Origin: Zeugodacus cucurbitae
Taxonomy: Eukaryota > Arthropoda > Insecta > Diptera > Tephritidae
Assembly: GCF_028554725.1 (NCBI RefSeq)
Contig: NC_071670.1
Coordinates: 49,362,501 to 49,426,500 of the forward strand
Direction: 5' to 3'
Length of the DNA: 64,000 bases
Below are positions 1-11,536 of this stretch, piece after piece. The notes below the pieces were generated by a model. The model was given only the letters and a program-made list of their open reading frames with translations. It made no database searches and had not been told where the DNA came from. Position 1 is the first letter of the stretch; each line of letters begins with the position of its first letter. The position numbers and the translations under genes were made by a program.

Positions 1-2133
1 ATGGTTTCGAAATTAAATAATGATTTTCCAATTTACAAAAATGTTAATCAATTCATTGAGTCGCTTTTAATTAGGAAGACAGTTTTTCGAAATCGTTTTG
101 CATTTATAATGCGTAGACAGGCAAATGGGGAATAGTATTTCTAAGCGTTTAAACTTCAACTTTTGTTCTTATGCAGACCATTTAATTTTATACGATTTCT
201 TATATACTAAGGTTCTTTTATACTAATCATATGTTATATGTATGATTCAAAATGCGAAATGCAAACTAGTGCAAGTTCTTTGTGGTATAATCCGTACACT
301 GACCGTTTTAAAACTCTATATTAGGGGTGACGGGCGTTTAAATTTATATGTTTCTAGTATAGGTAAACCGTAAATACATACACTACAAATACCACATCAA
401 TCTTTACTTTCTTTAGAAAAATGTTTCAACTTCTAGACTTATTATTATGTACGCCATATCGCAACCTATAATATTTTCTTTAATGCCTGGACTACACCTG
501 AAAGCTCCTGAAAGCTGATAATATTGAAATCAAATTCAGTTCTGCAGTCCAAATTCCGTCTACGAAGAAATACAATATAGGTGAATGAGAGACGTGGAAG
601 AGAATTCTTCTTTGCAAAAATCTATTTTGAAAAATTCATCGGAAACGCTCGAAACTCGTTACTCGGGGGTTTTCGGAGTCACTGATTACAAATCCGATGT
701 CGGTTGTTCGAAATTACATTTTGAATTTTTTAAAAGTAACGTTAAATTCGTATTTCGCGACCCCAAGAACCCTCGCGTAGCGAAGTTTCAAGCAAATCCG
801 AAGAGGTTTTAAAAACGCTGTCTGCCATGTTGGTTTTCTGGGTCATGACCAACTTTTTTTTGTGTGGCTGTGTAATTATTCTCGAACATTTTACTTTGGA
901 AACAAAAATTCATGCACCAAAACGTATTATTTTGTTGTTATTGTAACAATGTAAACATTTCCTAAAAAAAATTGAGTTTAAATTCCTCAGTCGGATAAAA
1001 AACGAGATCCATTCCAGTTAACTAGACCCAACTGTCGAGGAAGCAGGCTAATTGTTTTCTTATTCCTCTTAGATTACTTCTTCGGAATTATTGAACGTTA
1101 TTTCGGATCCCTTTATATCGACATCAGATTGAAGGTCTTTTCATAAAGAACCTGTAGGTCTAACCTTGAATCCATTAGATGTCAAAAATTGATCGTGACT
1201 TTTTGCTGTTTTGCTCTATTCTGTACACAGATAGGATATCTGCGGCTTTTAAGTATCATACCATGTAGTTCTTGTTCCAACATCTATAAAAGAACACCAA
1301 AATTGGAATCATGGATATGATATGATATATGATTCCAATATTACACAGTTTTTCAGTGTAAAAAAATAGTAGGACTTCTTCTCCGACCCGGTGAATTAAA
1401 AAGATTATTTCCCGTAATTGTGTAATTGTTTATTTTGTTGCTTTTATTATTGTATTATTTTACATTACTAATAAATTCAGCGATGACAAGCGATTTTCAG
1501 AAACCCACTATTGAAAACAAATATTATTTTTTGCACATTGGAACCGACCTTGCATTTTAGTGCAATAATTTATTTTGCATTACACATAAATGTACATTGT
1601 CTATATTTACTATATGAATACGTTCGAACTAGAATTTCATAAAAAAAAATCATACGTGATACATGCCACACATAGACTTGAAGTTGACTTTAACTGATCG
1701 AATAAAGTATATAAATATATGATATAAGTATAGTATATATTGGACTAATATATTCTAATAATGAAAACTTGTATAATTCCTGACCAGTTTGATACTCTTC
1801 ACTGCAGGGTATTTCCTTTTCTAAATTGATTTATGTAAAGATCAAATACAGTAAAGCTACATATATTAATACTAAAATGTCTTCATTAAAGGGGTTATCT
1901 CATGTGATGGCTTGTTTTTTAAGGTTTTTTTTTAGATTTTTTTACGACCAGTAAATAGATAAAGCTTTAAGTTTATTATCATTTATTAACAGATATTTCG
2001 ACTGTATAACTATAAATTTTAAACTAAAAATTTTGTGTAGAACATCAGTTACACCGTTCTGAACACCTCCGTCTCGAAAAAATGGGCTCGCACTTCTTCC
2101 ACGATTTGACTTATCGGAAACAAAAAAAAAAAA
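1..2133. other. Gene-free AT-rich stretch
   Basis: No reading frame here looks like a conserved protein. The longest one (585-812, plus, 75 codons) lies in sequence that resembles a dispersed insect repeat (about 600-860), so I do not call it a gene. A perfect 11-bp inverted repeat occurs at 1302-1312 and 1329-1339 around a 16-nt loop. The rest is unremarkable AT-rich sequence. Confidence 0.6.
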
Positions 2134-2981
2134 CAAGTAAGGAAAGGCTAAGTTCGGGTGCAACCGAACATTTTATACTCTCGCAATTCATTGATATATT
2201 TTTATCAAGATAACACACAATTTGACCCAATTTGTAATTAGGTATATGAGACCTAGGGGAAGTTACACTATTTGAAGAATAAAATAAGATGGAGTTCAAA
2301 ATTGAGTTACATGGGAAGTTGTCGTGGTTGTGAACCGATTTAATCCATTTTTCACACGTGTCATCAGGGTGTCAAGAAAATATTATATACCAAATTTCAT
2401 TCGAATCGGTCGAGTAGTTCCTGAGATAAGGTTTTTGACCCAAGAGTGGGCGATAACACGCCCATTTTCCATTTTGAAAAAAAAATCTGAGTTCAGCTTC
2501 CTTCTGCAATTTTTTCTGTAAATTTTAGTATTTCTAACATTTTTCGTTAGTAAGACAACCCACTTTTAGTAATTTTCAACCTAACCTTTGTATGGGAGGT
2601 GGGCGTGGTTATTATCCAATTTCAACTAATTTCATGGTGTGTGGTGGGGTACGAGAGAGAACCGAGCCACGCCCACATCCAAATATGCCCCTTCCTAGTG
2701 CGATCCTTTGTTCCAAATTTTACTTTTAAAACAACCCTCTCACGATCCCAAGGAACATGTGTTCCAAGTTTCATCAAGATATCTCAATTTTTACTCAAGT
2801 TATCCGTTGCACGGACGGACGGATGGACTGACAGAGAGACATTCGGATTTTGACTCATCACCCTGATCATTTTGATATATAACCCTATATCTAACTCGTT
2901 TAGTTTTATTACTTACAAACAACCGTTATGTGAACAAAACTATAATACTCTCTTAGCAACTTTTGTTGCGAGAGTATAAAA
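2134..2981 (+). mobile_element. DINE-1/Helentron-like element, copy 1
   Basis: The copy starts with CAAGTAAGGAAAGGCTAAG, followed by a TTCGGGTG...CCGAA block and TTTATACTCTCGCAA. It ends with the inverse, TTGCGAGAGTATAAAA. Near the 3' end there is a short tandem GACR tract (about 2811-2833, cggacggacggatgg) and a hairpin made by ATACTCT and AGAGTAT. Internal GTGGGCGTGG and CCACGCCC blocks are family hallmarks. No coding capacity is visible. Subterminal inverted repeats, a GTCY/GACR microsatellite and a terminal hairpin are the known architecture of Drosophila DINE-1, a non-autonomous Helentron. Assignment to that class is by structure, not by alignment. Confidence 0.8.
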
Positions 2982-5635
2982 GTTGCGGCGTATTGATCTG
3001 GAAGCTAAAATGTATAGAATGGACTATTACATATTAAATATGAATATACCACAATTTGGACTTTTGGTAGACATTTGAAAATTTTGGGAATGTTAAGTGT
3101 ACCCTACACATTTCAAGTCATTCGATCAGACCGTTTTTGAGATACGATGGAAGAAAGTTTGAAAAACACAGTTCTGAGAAAAACGCGTTCAATGCTTTCA
3201 ACTGTCAACTTAATGCTTCCTTCTTCTTTTAACTGCTGTGTCTTTAAAACGACTACGAATTTTCAAAAATCATTTTACAGCCGTATTCTAGACAGGTTAA
3301 GAAAGTAATTTTTGGAAAAAAATCGTTTTTTTTAGAACTCTCTCACTTTTGGTAAAAGACATAATTGGATTGGAATCGCATGATTATTAAAGGAATTCAA
3401 ATTTCAGTCTGAAAATATCTGAAAATTAATAATACTTTTCGACAGTTAGTCGAACATGGCTGGATCAGTCCAATAAATATTGAATTCTCTTCTCTTACAG
3501 CTACTTACAAAGATACATCATTCTGTTTCAGAAAGAAACTACATATTATCCATGACTCTCCTTAGGCTTTGATCTCACTGATAACGCTCAATAAGACTCT
3601 AAACAAAAGGTTCAAATCAGGAGTTTTCTTACATGTCAACTAGTATCAATCGGTTTTAGTTGTTCTCTGTGAGAATTTTAGATCTTAAACTTAACTTAGA
3701 TAAGTTATGGAAATGTTAGGATTAGCTCGAAACAGAGATGAGGGATTCGTTCTATAGAACTACACTACCGGATTGGATCCGAACTCTATTATATTTATGA
3801 ATATTTTTATAATTTTTTTTATAAATTTTAATACCATACATTATTGTTGTTGTAGATACTATTTCTGACTATTCAAAAAGTCAAATTTAAGGGTGTTCTA
3901 CTGTATATGCTAACGAAAGCAACGTAATATATTCGAAAAATATGTGCGAATACACATTGCCCTCTAATTTGTTAGTAGAGGTCATTGGCGGAACGGACGT
4001 TCCTATCTAGAATCTATGTTAATGTATGCAAAACGATCGAGTATAATTTCGTGAAATTACTTAAAATGTAGAAAAAACGAAATTTCGGAAGCGCTTTTAC
4101 TTCAAAAAGAAATTTTCGGGCAAATTTCCGAATTCGGCAATGTCACAAACTGCTTTGATTGGAAAGGTTTAAGTGGCGCGCAGAATACAAAAGAGGCTTC
4201 AAGTGTTTGTTTAGCGCTACGAACATGTTGTTTTTGTTATTTTTATTTTATTTTTATATTTGAAGTACTTAACTAATGTGTCATGCAAGAAAGTGACATC
4301 TTAAACAAACTAAATTCACGCATTATTGCATGGGACGCCTGAGTGCGGAATTGTCTTGCTGATTTAGTCTACAAGTGCCCACACACATGTGCATACTCGT
4401 CTAATACTGTACTAAGATTAGAACACGTGGAATGCGAAAGCAGGATATGTGCGGCTAAATGAAGCATTGCGGCTTGAGGATACTTCCTGTGTAGCACGCG
4501 CAAGTGAAGCATATCCTTAGAGAGGAATGAACGCGCGCGCCATTTCAACTTCAAGCCCCGACTTGAAGGCTTGTATAAACTAGAGGACGGCATTCACTTG
4601 TGATCTTTGCGGAGAAGGGCCGCACGGGCGCTTCTAAATCAAAACAACGAAGATCACATGCAAAAAAATAAAAAAAACAAATTATAATAATAAATTGCAG
4701 CACTTAACGCAATGAAATTGAAAACTAAACGACTTGGACTTGAGCTCACAAAAACAAAAACAATAAAAATACAAGTGCTCGCAAAGGTCGCCTGACAGAA
4801 AAGTGAAAACAATGGAAATTTGAAAGACAAGAAATCACACAGAAAACATACATACATACAGACACAACTATAAATAATATATGCGAGCCACAATACTATA
4901 CACCATAATGAAATTGAGAGCAATATCCTTCCGGCTCCGTGAAGGTACGTCTACCTTTGACAGTGAACGGTGCGCAACAGGATATGCGCGATCACGCATA
5001 AAAAGCGTCAAGAACAAGTGTTATCCGGACTCGCTGGCTCACAATCGAATTGTTAAATGCTGAAATGCATTCATACGCAAAATTTAACAAAGCCCCCCCT
5101 CTTTTGTGTAGTACAATGACGAGTGCGGGAAAGAATTTTGAAAACAACAAAAAAACGCAGAACACAAAACTGACATGAAAAGCGAAATCCAAGCGCGCTC
5201 TCCAAGGGGAAGTCCAGTCACTGTCAGCGGCGAAGAAAAGCCAAAAAATTCATAACAATAGGCTAGACGGTGCATAAATTTATTTTTTTGTTTTAAATTT
5301 TTACTTTTTAATTTAAAATTTTGTTTGTTTTTGTTTGCTCCACTTTGCATTCGTTCATTCATTCATTTGCGAGCACTTGCAGTCACACCGGAAGTGGGAG
5401 ATTTTTTCTTCCTTGCCATTCATAATATACTTTTACTTGTTCTTCTCATTCTTCGCGATTGCCTTTGTTGTGCGCTGATTTCTTGCGCTTCCTTGCTTTT
5501 GCTTTTCATTTATTCCACTTATTCTTATTATAATTTGTTTTGTGGTTAAATGTATGGTTCAGTTTGGCAGAGAGATTGCTTTTTGATGTGATTTTATGTT
5601 TCAAGAGTGCGATGTGTTCCATTTATATCAACTGA
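2982..5635. other. Gene-free stretch with repeat relics
   Basis: No supportable gene. About 3040-3330 carries a degraded dispersed repeat with a cgatggaagaaagtttg and aaaaacgcgttcaa vocabulary, which also appears with changes near 8.2 and 52.3 kb. The 60-92 codon frames between 4369 and 5549 overlap one another on both strands and show no domain, so I treat them as chance frames. Confidence 0.5.
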
Positions 5636-6677
5636 GGGATTACAAAAATATATATTTGCATATGTCATGTGTACATATAAAAACAGGACAGCTTTACAGG
5701 GTTTTCAGAGATATACGACCGTACCTATAATTAAAGGTAATAAAAAGGGCAACTATTGTGTTTACAGCCATAGACTTCAAGACTATCTTTATAGTATCAA
5801 TTTTTATCCTGTCGTTTTTTAGATATTATATATTGGTGTTCAATTTTAAACCATTCTTTAAACTCTACTGATGTTTAGATATGGAAAACTTACTTAAATT
5901 TTACGAATTATTTATTGAAAGATATACTTGTTAAACGAACGCTAAATTGTGAAAAAAGAACAACAAGGAGTGTCTCTTATTCCAACTAACGAAATTCAAG
6001 TTTCGTCAAGGACTACGAATTCGGCATTTAATGAATATCCTTGCGGCTGATATTCTAAATTAACTTTGAGCTGATATTCTTGGTGATGTCCTTTTCTTAA
6101 AAACAGAAAAGCAAATTGTTTGCTTACTTTCTGTTCGGAACTTGAGGACTCTGCTTCTGTGTTCAAGCTTATTGCTCAATGCCTTTTTAACTCTGCTCAG
6201 CTAAGTTACACCAAAGTTTCTAGAAAGGTTAGTTTCTAGAAAGGTTAAATGTTTTACGCCATCATACTCGACATCCATTGCTCAGATTATAAAGAGAGAA
6301 TTTGAGATGATCAGATTGTATTTATTATGATTGCTATTAATTTCGGCACAGAGTAGTCTTATATTTTGAAAGCGCTTCGGAGATATTGCATACTTCTTTT
6401 ATGATCTATACGTGGGAGTCTTTTGGCGTCACAATGGGGAACCTTCACGACACTTGTTGCGAGTGTAACCCTCAGAATCCGGGCAAACATAATATTTCCC
6501 GATATTTTGTTATAATAAATTCTCAAATAAGCTGACACGACGATGTAAAGGGATAGAACAACATGGACGAGGAGCTGTAAGATGAAAGGAAAACCTATCA
6601 ATAGCGATGGACAGTCGAAACTCTACTAGGATATTTAGTTTGCTTTTAGTTGGGTCAGTGTGAGATTATTGCAATTA

Positions 6678-7610
6678 AAGGGTGATTTTTTAAGAGCTTG
6701 ATAACTTTTTTTAAAAAAAAAAACGCATAAAATTTGCAAAATCTCATCGGTTCTTTATTTGAAACGTTAGATTGGTTCATGACATTTACTTTTTGAAGAT
6801 AATTTCATTTAAATGTTGACCGCGGCTGCGTCTTAGGTGGTCCATTCGGAAAGTCCAATTTTGGGCAACTTTTTCGAGCATTTCGGCCGGAATAGCCCGA
6901 ATTTCTTCGGAAATGTTGTCTTCCAAAGCTGGAATAGTTGCTGGCTTATTTCTGTAGACTTTAGACTTGACGTAGCCCCACAAAAAATAGTCTAAAGGCG
7001 TTAAATCGCATGATCTTGGTGGCCAACTTACGGGTCCATTTCTTGAGATGAATTGTTCTCCGAAGTTTTCCCTCAAAATGGCCATAGAATCGCGAGCTGT
7101 GTGGCATGTAGCGCCATCTTGTTGAAACCACATGTCAACCAAGTTCAGTTCTTCCATTTTTGGCAACAAAAAGTTTGTTAGCATCGAACGATAGCGATCG
7201 CCATTCACCGTAACGTTGCGTCCAACAGCATCTTTGAAAAAATACGGTCCAATGATTCCACCAGCGTACAAACCACACCAAACAGTGCATTTTTCGGGAT
7301 GCATGGGCAGTTCTTGAACGGCTTCTGGTTGCTCTTCACCCCAAATGCGGCAATTTTGCTTATTTACGTAGCCATTCAACCAGAAATGAGCCTCATCGCT
7401 GAACAAAATTTGTCGATAAAAAATTTCGAACCGAACACTGATTTTGGTAATAAAATTCAATGATTTGCAAGCGTTGCTCGTTAGTAAGTCTATTCATGAT
7501 GAAATGTCAAAGCATACTGAGCATCTTTCTCTTTGACACCATGTCTGAAATCCCACGTGATCTGTCAAATACTAATGCATGAAAATCCTAACCTCAAAAA
7601 AATCACCCGT
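6678..7610 (-). mobile_element. DD41D (rosa-like) Tc1/mariner element, internally deleted
   Basis: Inverted termini read GGGTGATTTTTT at the left end and AAAAAATCACCC at the right end. TA dinucleotides flank the element at 6676-6677 and 7611-7612, the usual target duplication of the Tc1/mariner superfamily. The element is 933 bp, well short of the roughly 1.3 kb expected for a complete copy. It encodes a transposase remnant on the minus strand (separate entry). The related block B at 8633-9175 has no insertion at the matching place and so serves as a natural empty site. Confidence 0.85.
6786..7497 (-). pseudogene. DD41D mariner-family transposase, internally deleted and frameshifted
   Basis: The transposase cuts and pastes the element in the nucleus. 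The minus strand opens with ATG at 7495-7497 and MNRLTNEQRLQIIEFYYQN, the expected N-terminus. After about 25 residues that frame runs into a stop, and the catalytic domain continues in another frame to the stop at 6786-6788 (about 220 residues). Most of the helix-turn-helix DNA-binding region is missing at the junction near 7430-7450. The catalytic core is intact by eye: FSDEAHFW supplies the first Asp, FQQDGATCHTA the second and CDLTPLDYFLWG the third. Forty-one residues lie between the second and third Asp, which is the DD41D spacing known from the rosa group first described in Ceratitis. It cannot make a working enzyme in this form. The family call is firm; the subfamily rests on spacing only. 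Confidence 0.85.
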
Positions 7611-7770
7611 TATTAGTTTTGCCCGAATTAAAGACAAGTATTTTTCTCTTGACTCTTAAGATTCTAAAATTAATGAAGTCACATCCAAAAGGTTGAAGAT
7701 GTTTTTGAGATACTTGACTGCAGGTGAATTCAATTTCTACATGTATTCAATTCTTCATGTATGGTTCCAT

Positions 7771-8632
7771 AATCGCCAATGGTTTCGACTATTCCCTATT
7801 TTTCCCTGATAGTGTATACTTTAATGTCCATTGCGTGATGACCACAGAATGCTTACAACCTGTCCTTGAGCTAAACGAAAGAGAGAAACTGTATATTCCT
7901 CTTTGGTATGATCCGAACGAACAACAACAGAAACAACCTTCGTGGAGGCTATTAAGGGGTTAAATGGGTTTCAAAATTTGAAAAAAGCCTTCGTGGAGGC
8001 TATTAAGGGGTTAAATGGGTTTCAAAATTTGAAAAAAAAATATATTGTCTTGTTAAATAGAGCAATATGTTTAAAATATTATCCAAAAATATCCAATCAA
8101 TCTTTTTACTCAGATAAGAGTTATACTCTTTGGAATTTACGCTCACCAGGCCATGTCAGTACGATTGTAAAACTTTAAACGCATTTATCTCAAAACTGAA
8201 CGGTGAACACGATATCTCAAAAAGTTATGAAAAGTTATGAAGTGATCTTGTTCAAAGTTTGCACAAATCTTTGGAATAACATTATCTAGCTAATGAATGA
8301 ATGAATTTTTTATATATTTATTATAACAATTTTTTTTTCGAGCCAATATGCCGAAAATTTGGCCATAAAAATTTATTTATGTTAAAAATCAAATTTCAAT
8401 ATTTTCGTTTTTCCTTCGTTCTCTAACTAGATTTATCCCTATACTAGAAATATTTTTGGTTTATTGTTTTTAGATGAACTAAAAATTAGTTATGATGCCC
8501 GCCGCAAGACCTTTTTTTGTTGGATACGCCATGGGAGATGAGGTGCCTACGGCTGAGTTTTCGGAATTATTCAATAAAAATTTACAAAATACTGTCAAAA
8601 CATGTATCTTTGATACGCTGAATTGTTAAAAT
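7771..8632. other. Gene-free stretch between the duplicated blocks
   Basis: It holds the 51-bp tandem duplication at 7937-8037 and, from about 8170 to 8400, sequence with the vocabulary of the TTAA-bounded repeats (acgcatttatctcaaaactg). No gene is supported. Confidence 0.5.
7937..8037 (+). repeat. Two-copy perfect tandem duplication, 51-bp period
   Basis: The unit beginning CCTTCGTGGAGGCTATTAAG occurs at 7937 and again at 7988, identical over 50 bp. Each unit contains TTAAGGGGTTAA, which resembles the end of a TTAA-inserting element. The duplication may therefore have copied an element end with its flank. The perfect identity indicates a recent event. Confidence 0.9.
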
Positions 8633-9175
8633 GAAATATATATTTGCATATGTCCTGTGTAAACAAAAAAACCGAACAGAATTTCGATTTTTGAAAGCGC
8701 TTCGGTGATATGACGGAATCTGTTGGCATCGCAGCTGTCAAAGCGGGAGTCTTCACGGCACTTGTGATGAGGATCCGTCTATGAAATTTATTTAACCTAA
8801 CTTAAAGATATATTCTGTTATAATTAATTATAGTTACTCAAATGTCCAGACACGTTACTAAATTTCCCCAGACTTAGGGAAAGTATTGTGATTTATATGT
8901 AGCACACAAATTACAGGCCACCTACTCAAAAAACTAGCAATCTATCTTATATGTGATTTGAATGGAAAATCGATCAGTAGCTAGAATGTCTCGCTTGCTT
9001 TTATTTGAGTCTGTCTGAGATTATGTTAGTTATTGAATTGGTTCGAATTAGAGACATACATAGATTATTCTCTGATACATCACGATCCAATAAATTATGA
9101 AGTCACACCTGAAAGGTTGATATACGCAACTGTAGGTGCATTCAATTTCTACGTACATATATTGAATTCTTCATG
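8633..9175 (+). repeat. Duplicated block B (uninterrupted relative of block A)
   Basis: It matches block A in order along its length: 8690 with 6363, 8800-8850 with 6490-6540, 8975-9030 with 6621-6670, and 9095-9172 with about 7675-7762. It lacks the 933-bp DD41D insertion present in A. No reading frame of interest is seen. Confidence 0.6.
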
Positions 9176-10208
9176 TCGGTTGGTTTTTGGTTATAATTTT
9201 GGTTACAAATAGGTGGTGGGAAGCAAGTGCAGTATGCTATGTGTAATTAACTACAACAACTGCTGTTAACTTCAACAGCGATTTCCAAATGGAGTTATTG
9301 TTGGCATCAATAAATATACGTATAAAATATCAAGTTAATTGAACATACATACATATTTGGTTCTCATTTGATGTATTGTTGTCCTCTTATTAGCTTTCGG
9401 GTTTTTAGGATGTCATGTCTATGCATAATTAATTGTGGTAGTCATATTATATTTGAGAATTAACATATGTCATTAAATGTTCCCACATATATATACATAT
9501 GTGTGAATATACATAATATTAACACATTTGTTAACTAATTCACACCAATGAATTAAACAATTTCATTCCCCTTAGAATATTTAGCCTTGAGCCAAATCGA
9601 TACAAAATGACTCATCCAAAGGTGTAAAATTTTCCAATTACAATCGATTTTGGTATATTACATATTAATAGATGTTTTACTAAATGTATTGTCAGTAAAA
9701 AGTTGTGCAAATTAGGCGTTGCTGATCAAACGATGATCCATAAATTTTCAATTCAGCTCCAAAAATACCTCAAAAATAAGTCATCGCCAAATTTCACTGT
9801 GTTACACATAAAAATTTATTATGAGCCTTTTAACTGTAATGTTTAAACAGTCTTCAAGGTGATGTAGAGCAAAAATACATTTATAAATAGTTATTGAAAT
9901 ACAGTTAAATATAAATACAAATATATATTTTGTAATTAACTATCTTTTCGTTTACTGATACATGCATTATTGATGATGCAGCAATGATGATTACTATGCA
10001 CATATAAATATTTAACTAACTGTCTTTTACTAAACGCAGTGGTATTGCTCCATTAAATGGTGCCATCATTTTAGTAAGCGCTAATTTCGTATTATAAACT
10101 GTGACTCTCAACGTAATTAATTGCATTCTTTTAGCTTTTACGCTAATGAACTACGTTTGATACGTCTTTTTTGTTACAAAATATCTTATTTTGCTTTTGC
10201 TTTTGCGC
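9176..10208. other. Intergenic, downstream of the LRRC57-like gene
   Basis: AT-rich with no gene recognised. A TTTATT (AATAAA on the minus strand) lies near 9812 and could serve as a distal poly(A) signal for the minus-strand gene ending at 10209, but nothing else supports this. Confidence 0.4.
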
Positions 10209-10991
10209 TTAGAACATTTTTTTCTTAACTGCCGTATAGCGTTCCATGTAAACTTCATAACCTTCTAAATCGGTAAACTGTTTGGAATTGAAGAGATTGC
10301 CATCAACAGATAGATTGCAGATTTTTGATTCCTTCAATATGCGTGGTGTAAACGCGTTAGCCTGTAGACAATTCTCTTCTAGACGCAAAACTTTTAGTTT
10401 AGGACACGCTGCAATCTCTTCGGAAAGTGTTGAAATTTGATTTTGATTTAAATTCAGCTCAGTCGTATAAAGTGTGCCAACTTCAGCAGGTACAGATGTG
10501 ATTCTATTGCGTGACAAATCCAATACATCAAGATGTTTGAGGCCACACAACATGATGGGGAATTCTTTAATTTGATTATTGGACAGATTTACAGTTTTCA
10601 AATTATTGCAGTTCGATAGTGTTTTGGGTATTTTCGTAAGATAATTGTTCATCACCAGCAGCACCTCCAGTTTCGTTAATTCCCCTAACACGTCGGGTAG
10701 TTCGATAAGTTTATTTCCACTCAGGTTCAGATGTTTGACGAGCGTGAAATGACCCAGCTCATCGGGTAAACGCTCAAAGCGATTTTCGGAAAGATCTGTA
10801 GGTTATGTGAAATGTGTTAAACTCAAACAAATCAGAAAAGGTTAATTTATTTTGTACTTACCAAGTGTTTTCAGCACATTTGGATAGTTTTTCAATTGCG
10901 GTGGAAATTCTTGTAAGCGCTGCAGCGAAATCTTTAGTATACCAGTTTTCTGCGCAGTTTCCAGGTGTTGGCGCACTTGTTTATTACCCAT
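10209..10991 (-). CDS. Leucine-rich repeat-containing protein 57 homologue (LRRC57-like)
   Basis: This encodes a small leucine-rich-repeat protein of unknown biochemical activity, probably a protein-binding scaffold. There are two coding exons on the minus strand, 10862-10991 and 10209-10795. The 66-bp intron has a GTAAGT donor and a CTACAG acceptor. Joined, they give 717 nt, or 238 aa, close to the usual LRRC57 length of about 239. The start is ATG at 10989-10991, giving MGNKQVRQHLETAQK. The N-terminal Gly after Met suggests possible N-myristoylation (inference). Residues about 40-200 hold successive LRRs such as LKTLDLSENRFERLP, VKHLNLSGNKLIELP, LKTVNLSNNQIKEFP and LDVLDLSRNRITSVP. The C-terminus, MERYTAVKKKMF, is typical of the family. 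The gene is head to head with AP-3 mu, 545 bp between ATGs. As I recall, the Drosophila counterpart is CG3040, also near carmine; this needs checking. Identification is firm. Confidence 0.95.
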
Positions 10992-11536
10992 TATGTCTAA
11001 TAGTTGAAAATATTCGTCACAAAAACAATTAACTCTTTAAATAATTAATTAATTTAAGTAATTTACACTCCGATGTTGTATTTGCTTGCAATTGTTGAGT
11101 GAAATTTTTTGTTTTGTTCTCTGCAAACAGCTGTTGCTGACATTTCTGCGCAGCGGCTGCGATGGCAGCAGTGTAGCCATGCCAAAAGTAATTAAGTGAG
11201 TTCTTTGAACATTTACTTGCATTTCGCTGCATAAGAAAAATATAATCTAATTAATTTATGTTTGTAAAATCATATATTATTATTAAAACTTAATATTTGA
11301 AACACTTGCATTATTTGTTTTATTGTAATGCATTTCGGCAATTGCTCGTTCAAACTGATAGATGGCGCTGTAATCGATGCGTATGGCAACGCAATTTCTG
11401 CACAGCTGTTTACAGGTGCAAGCTCTTGTTCTTCCTTTTGTGTTTTTAGCACAGTGTTGGCATTTTATTATTACTTGTAAAATTTTTGCATAAAAACAAA
11501 TTTTGAAAATAATATTTTGTGTGTGTATAAAGTGAA
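10992..11536. promoter_or_regulatory. Divergent promoter region between LRRC57-like and AP-3 mu
   Basis: This 545-bp interval separates the two start codons and must hold both 5' UTRs and promoters. A perfect palindromic E-box, AACAGCTGTT, lies at 11126-11135 and matches the fly core-promoter motif AWCAGCTGWT. A second CAGCTGTT lies at about 11403-11410. No TATA box stands out at a sensible distance for either gene, as expected for housekeeping promoters. A 67-codon ATG frame on the minus strand (11029-11232) ends 37 bp before the LRRC57-like ATG; it may be an upstream ORF or chance. Confidence 0.5.

Larger units (their letters stand above)
5636..7770 (+). repeat. Duplicated block A (interrupted by a mariner-type element)
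   Basis: This block and 8633-9175 share the same ordered landmarks: an atatatttgcatatgtc segment (5640s / 8640s), ttgaaagcgcttcgg (6363 / 8690), a TTTGCTTTTAGTTGGGTC-like segment (6640s / 8995s) and a shared end around aattcttcatgt (about 7760 / 9172). Block A also contains about 650 bp not seen in block B (5700-6350) and the DD41D insertion at 6678-7610. The copies are clearly diverged, so the duplication or dispersed repeat is old. No gene is seen in it. Confidence 0.6.

Noticed and set aside
4574..4600. TATAAAC followed by an initiator-like ATTCACTT as a promoter
   Set aside because: The spacing is only about 20 bp and no transcript-like exon follows.
11306..11452. First exon of a third gene between LRRC57-like and AP-3 mu
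   Set aside because: The frame starts on GTG with an in-frame stop just upstream and no ATG, so it cannot begin a normal eukaryotic protein; kept only as a low-interest observation.
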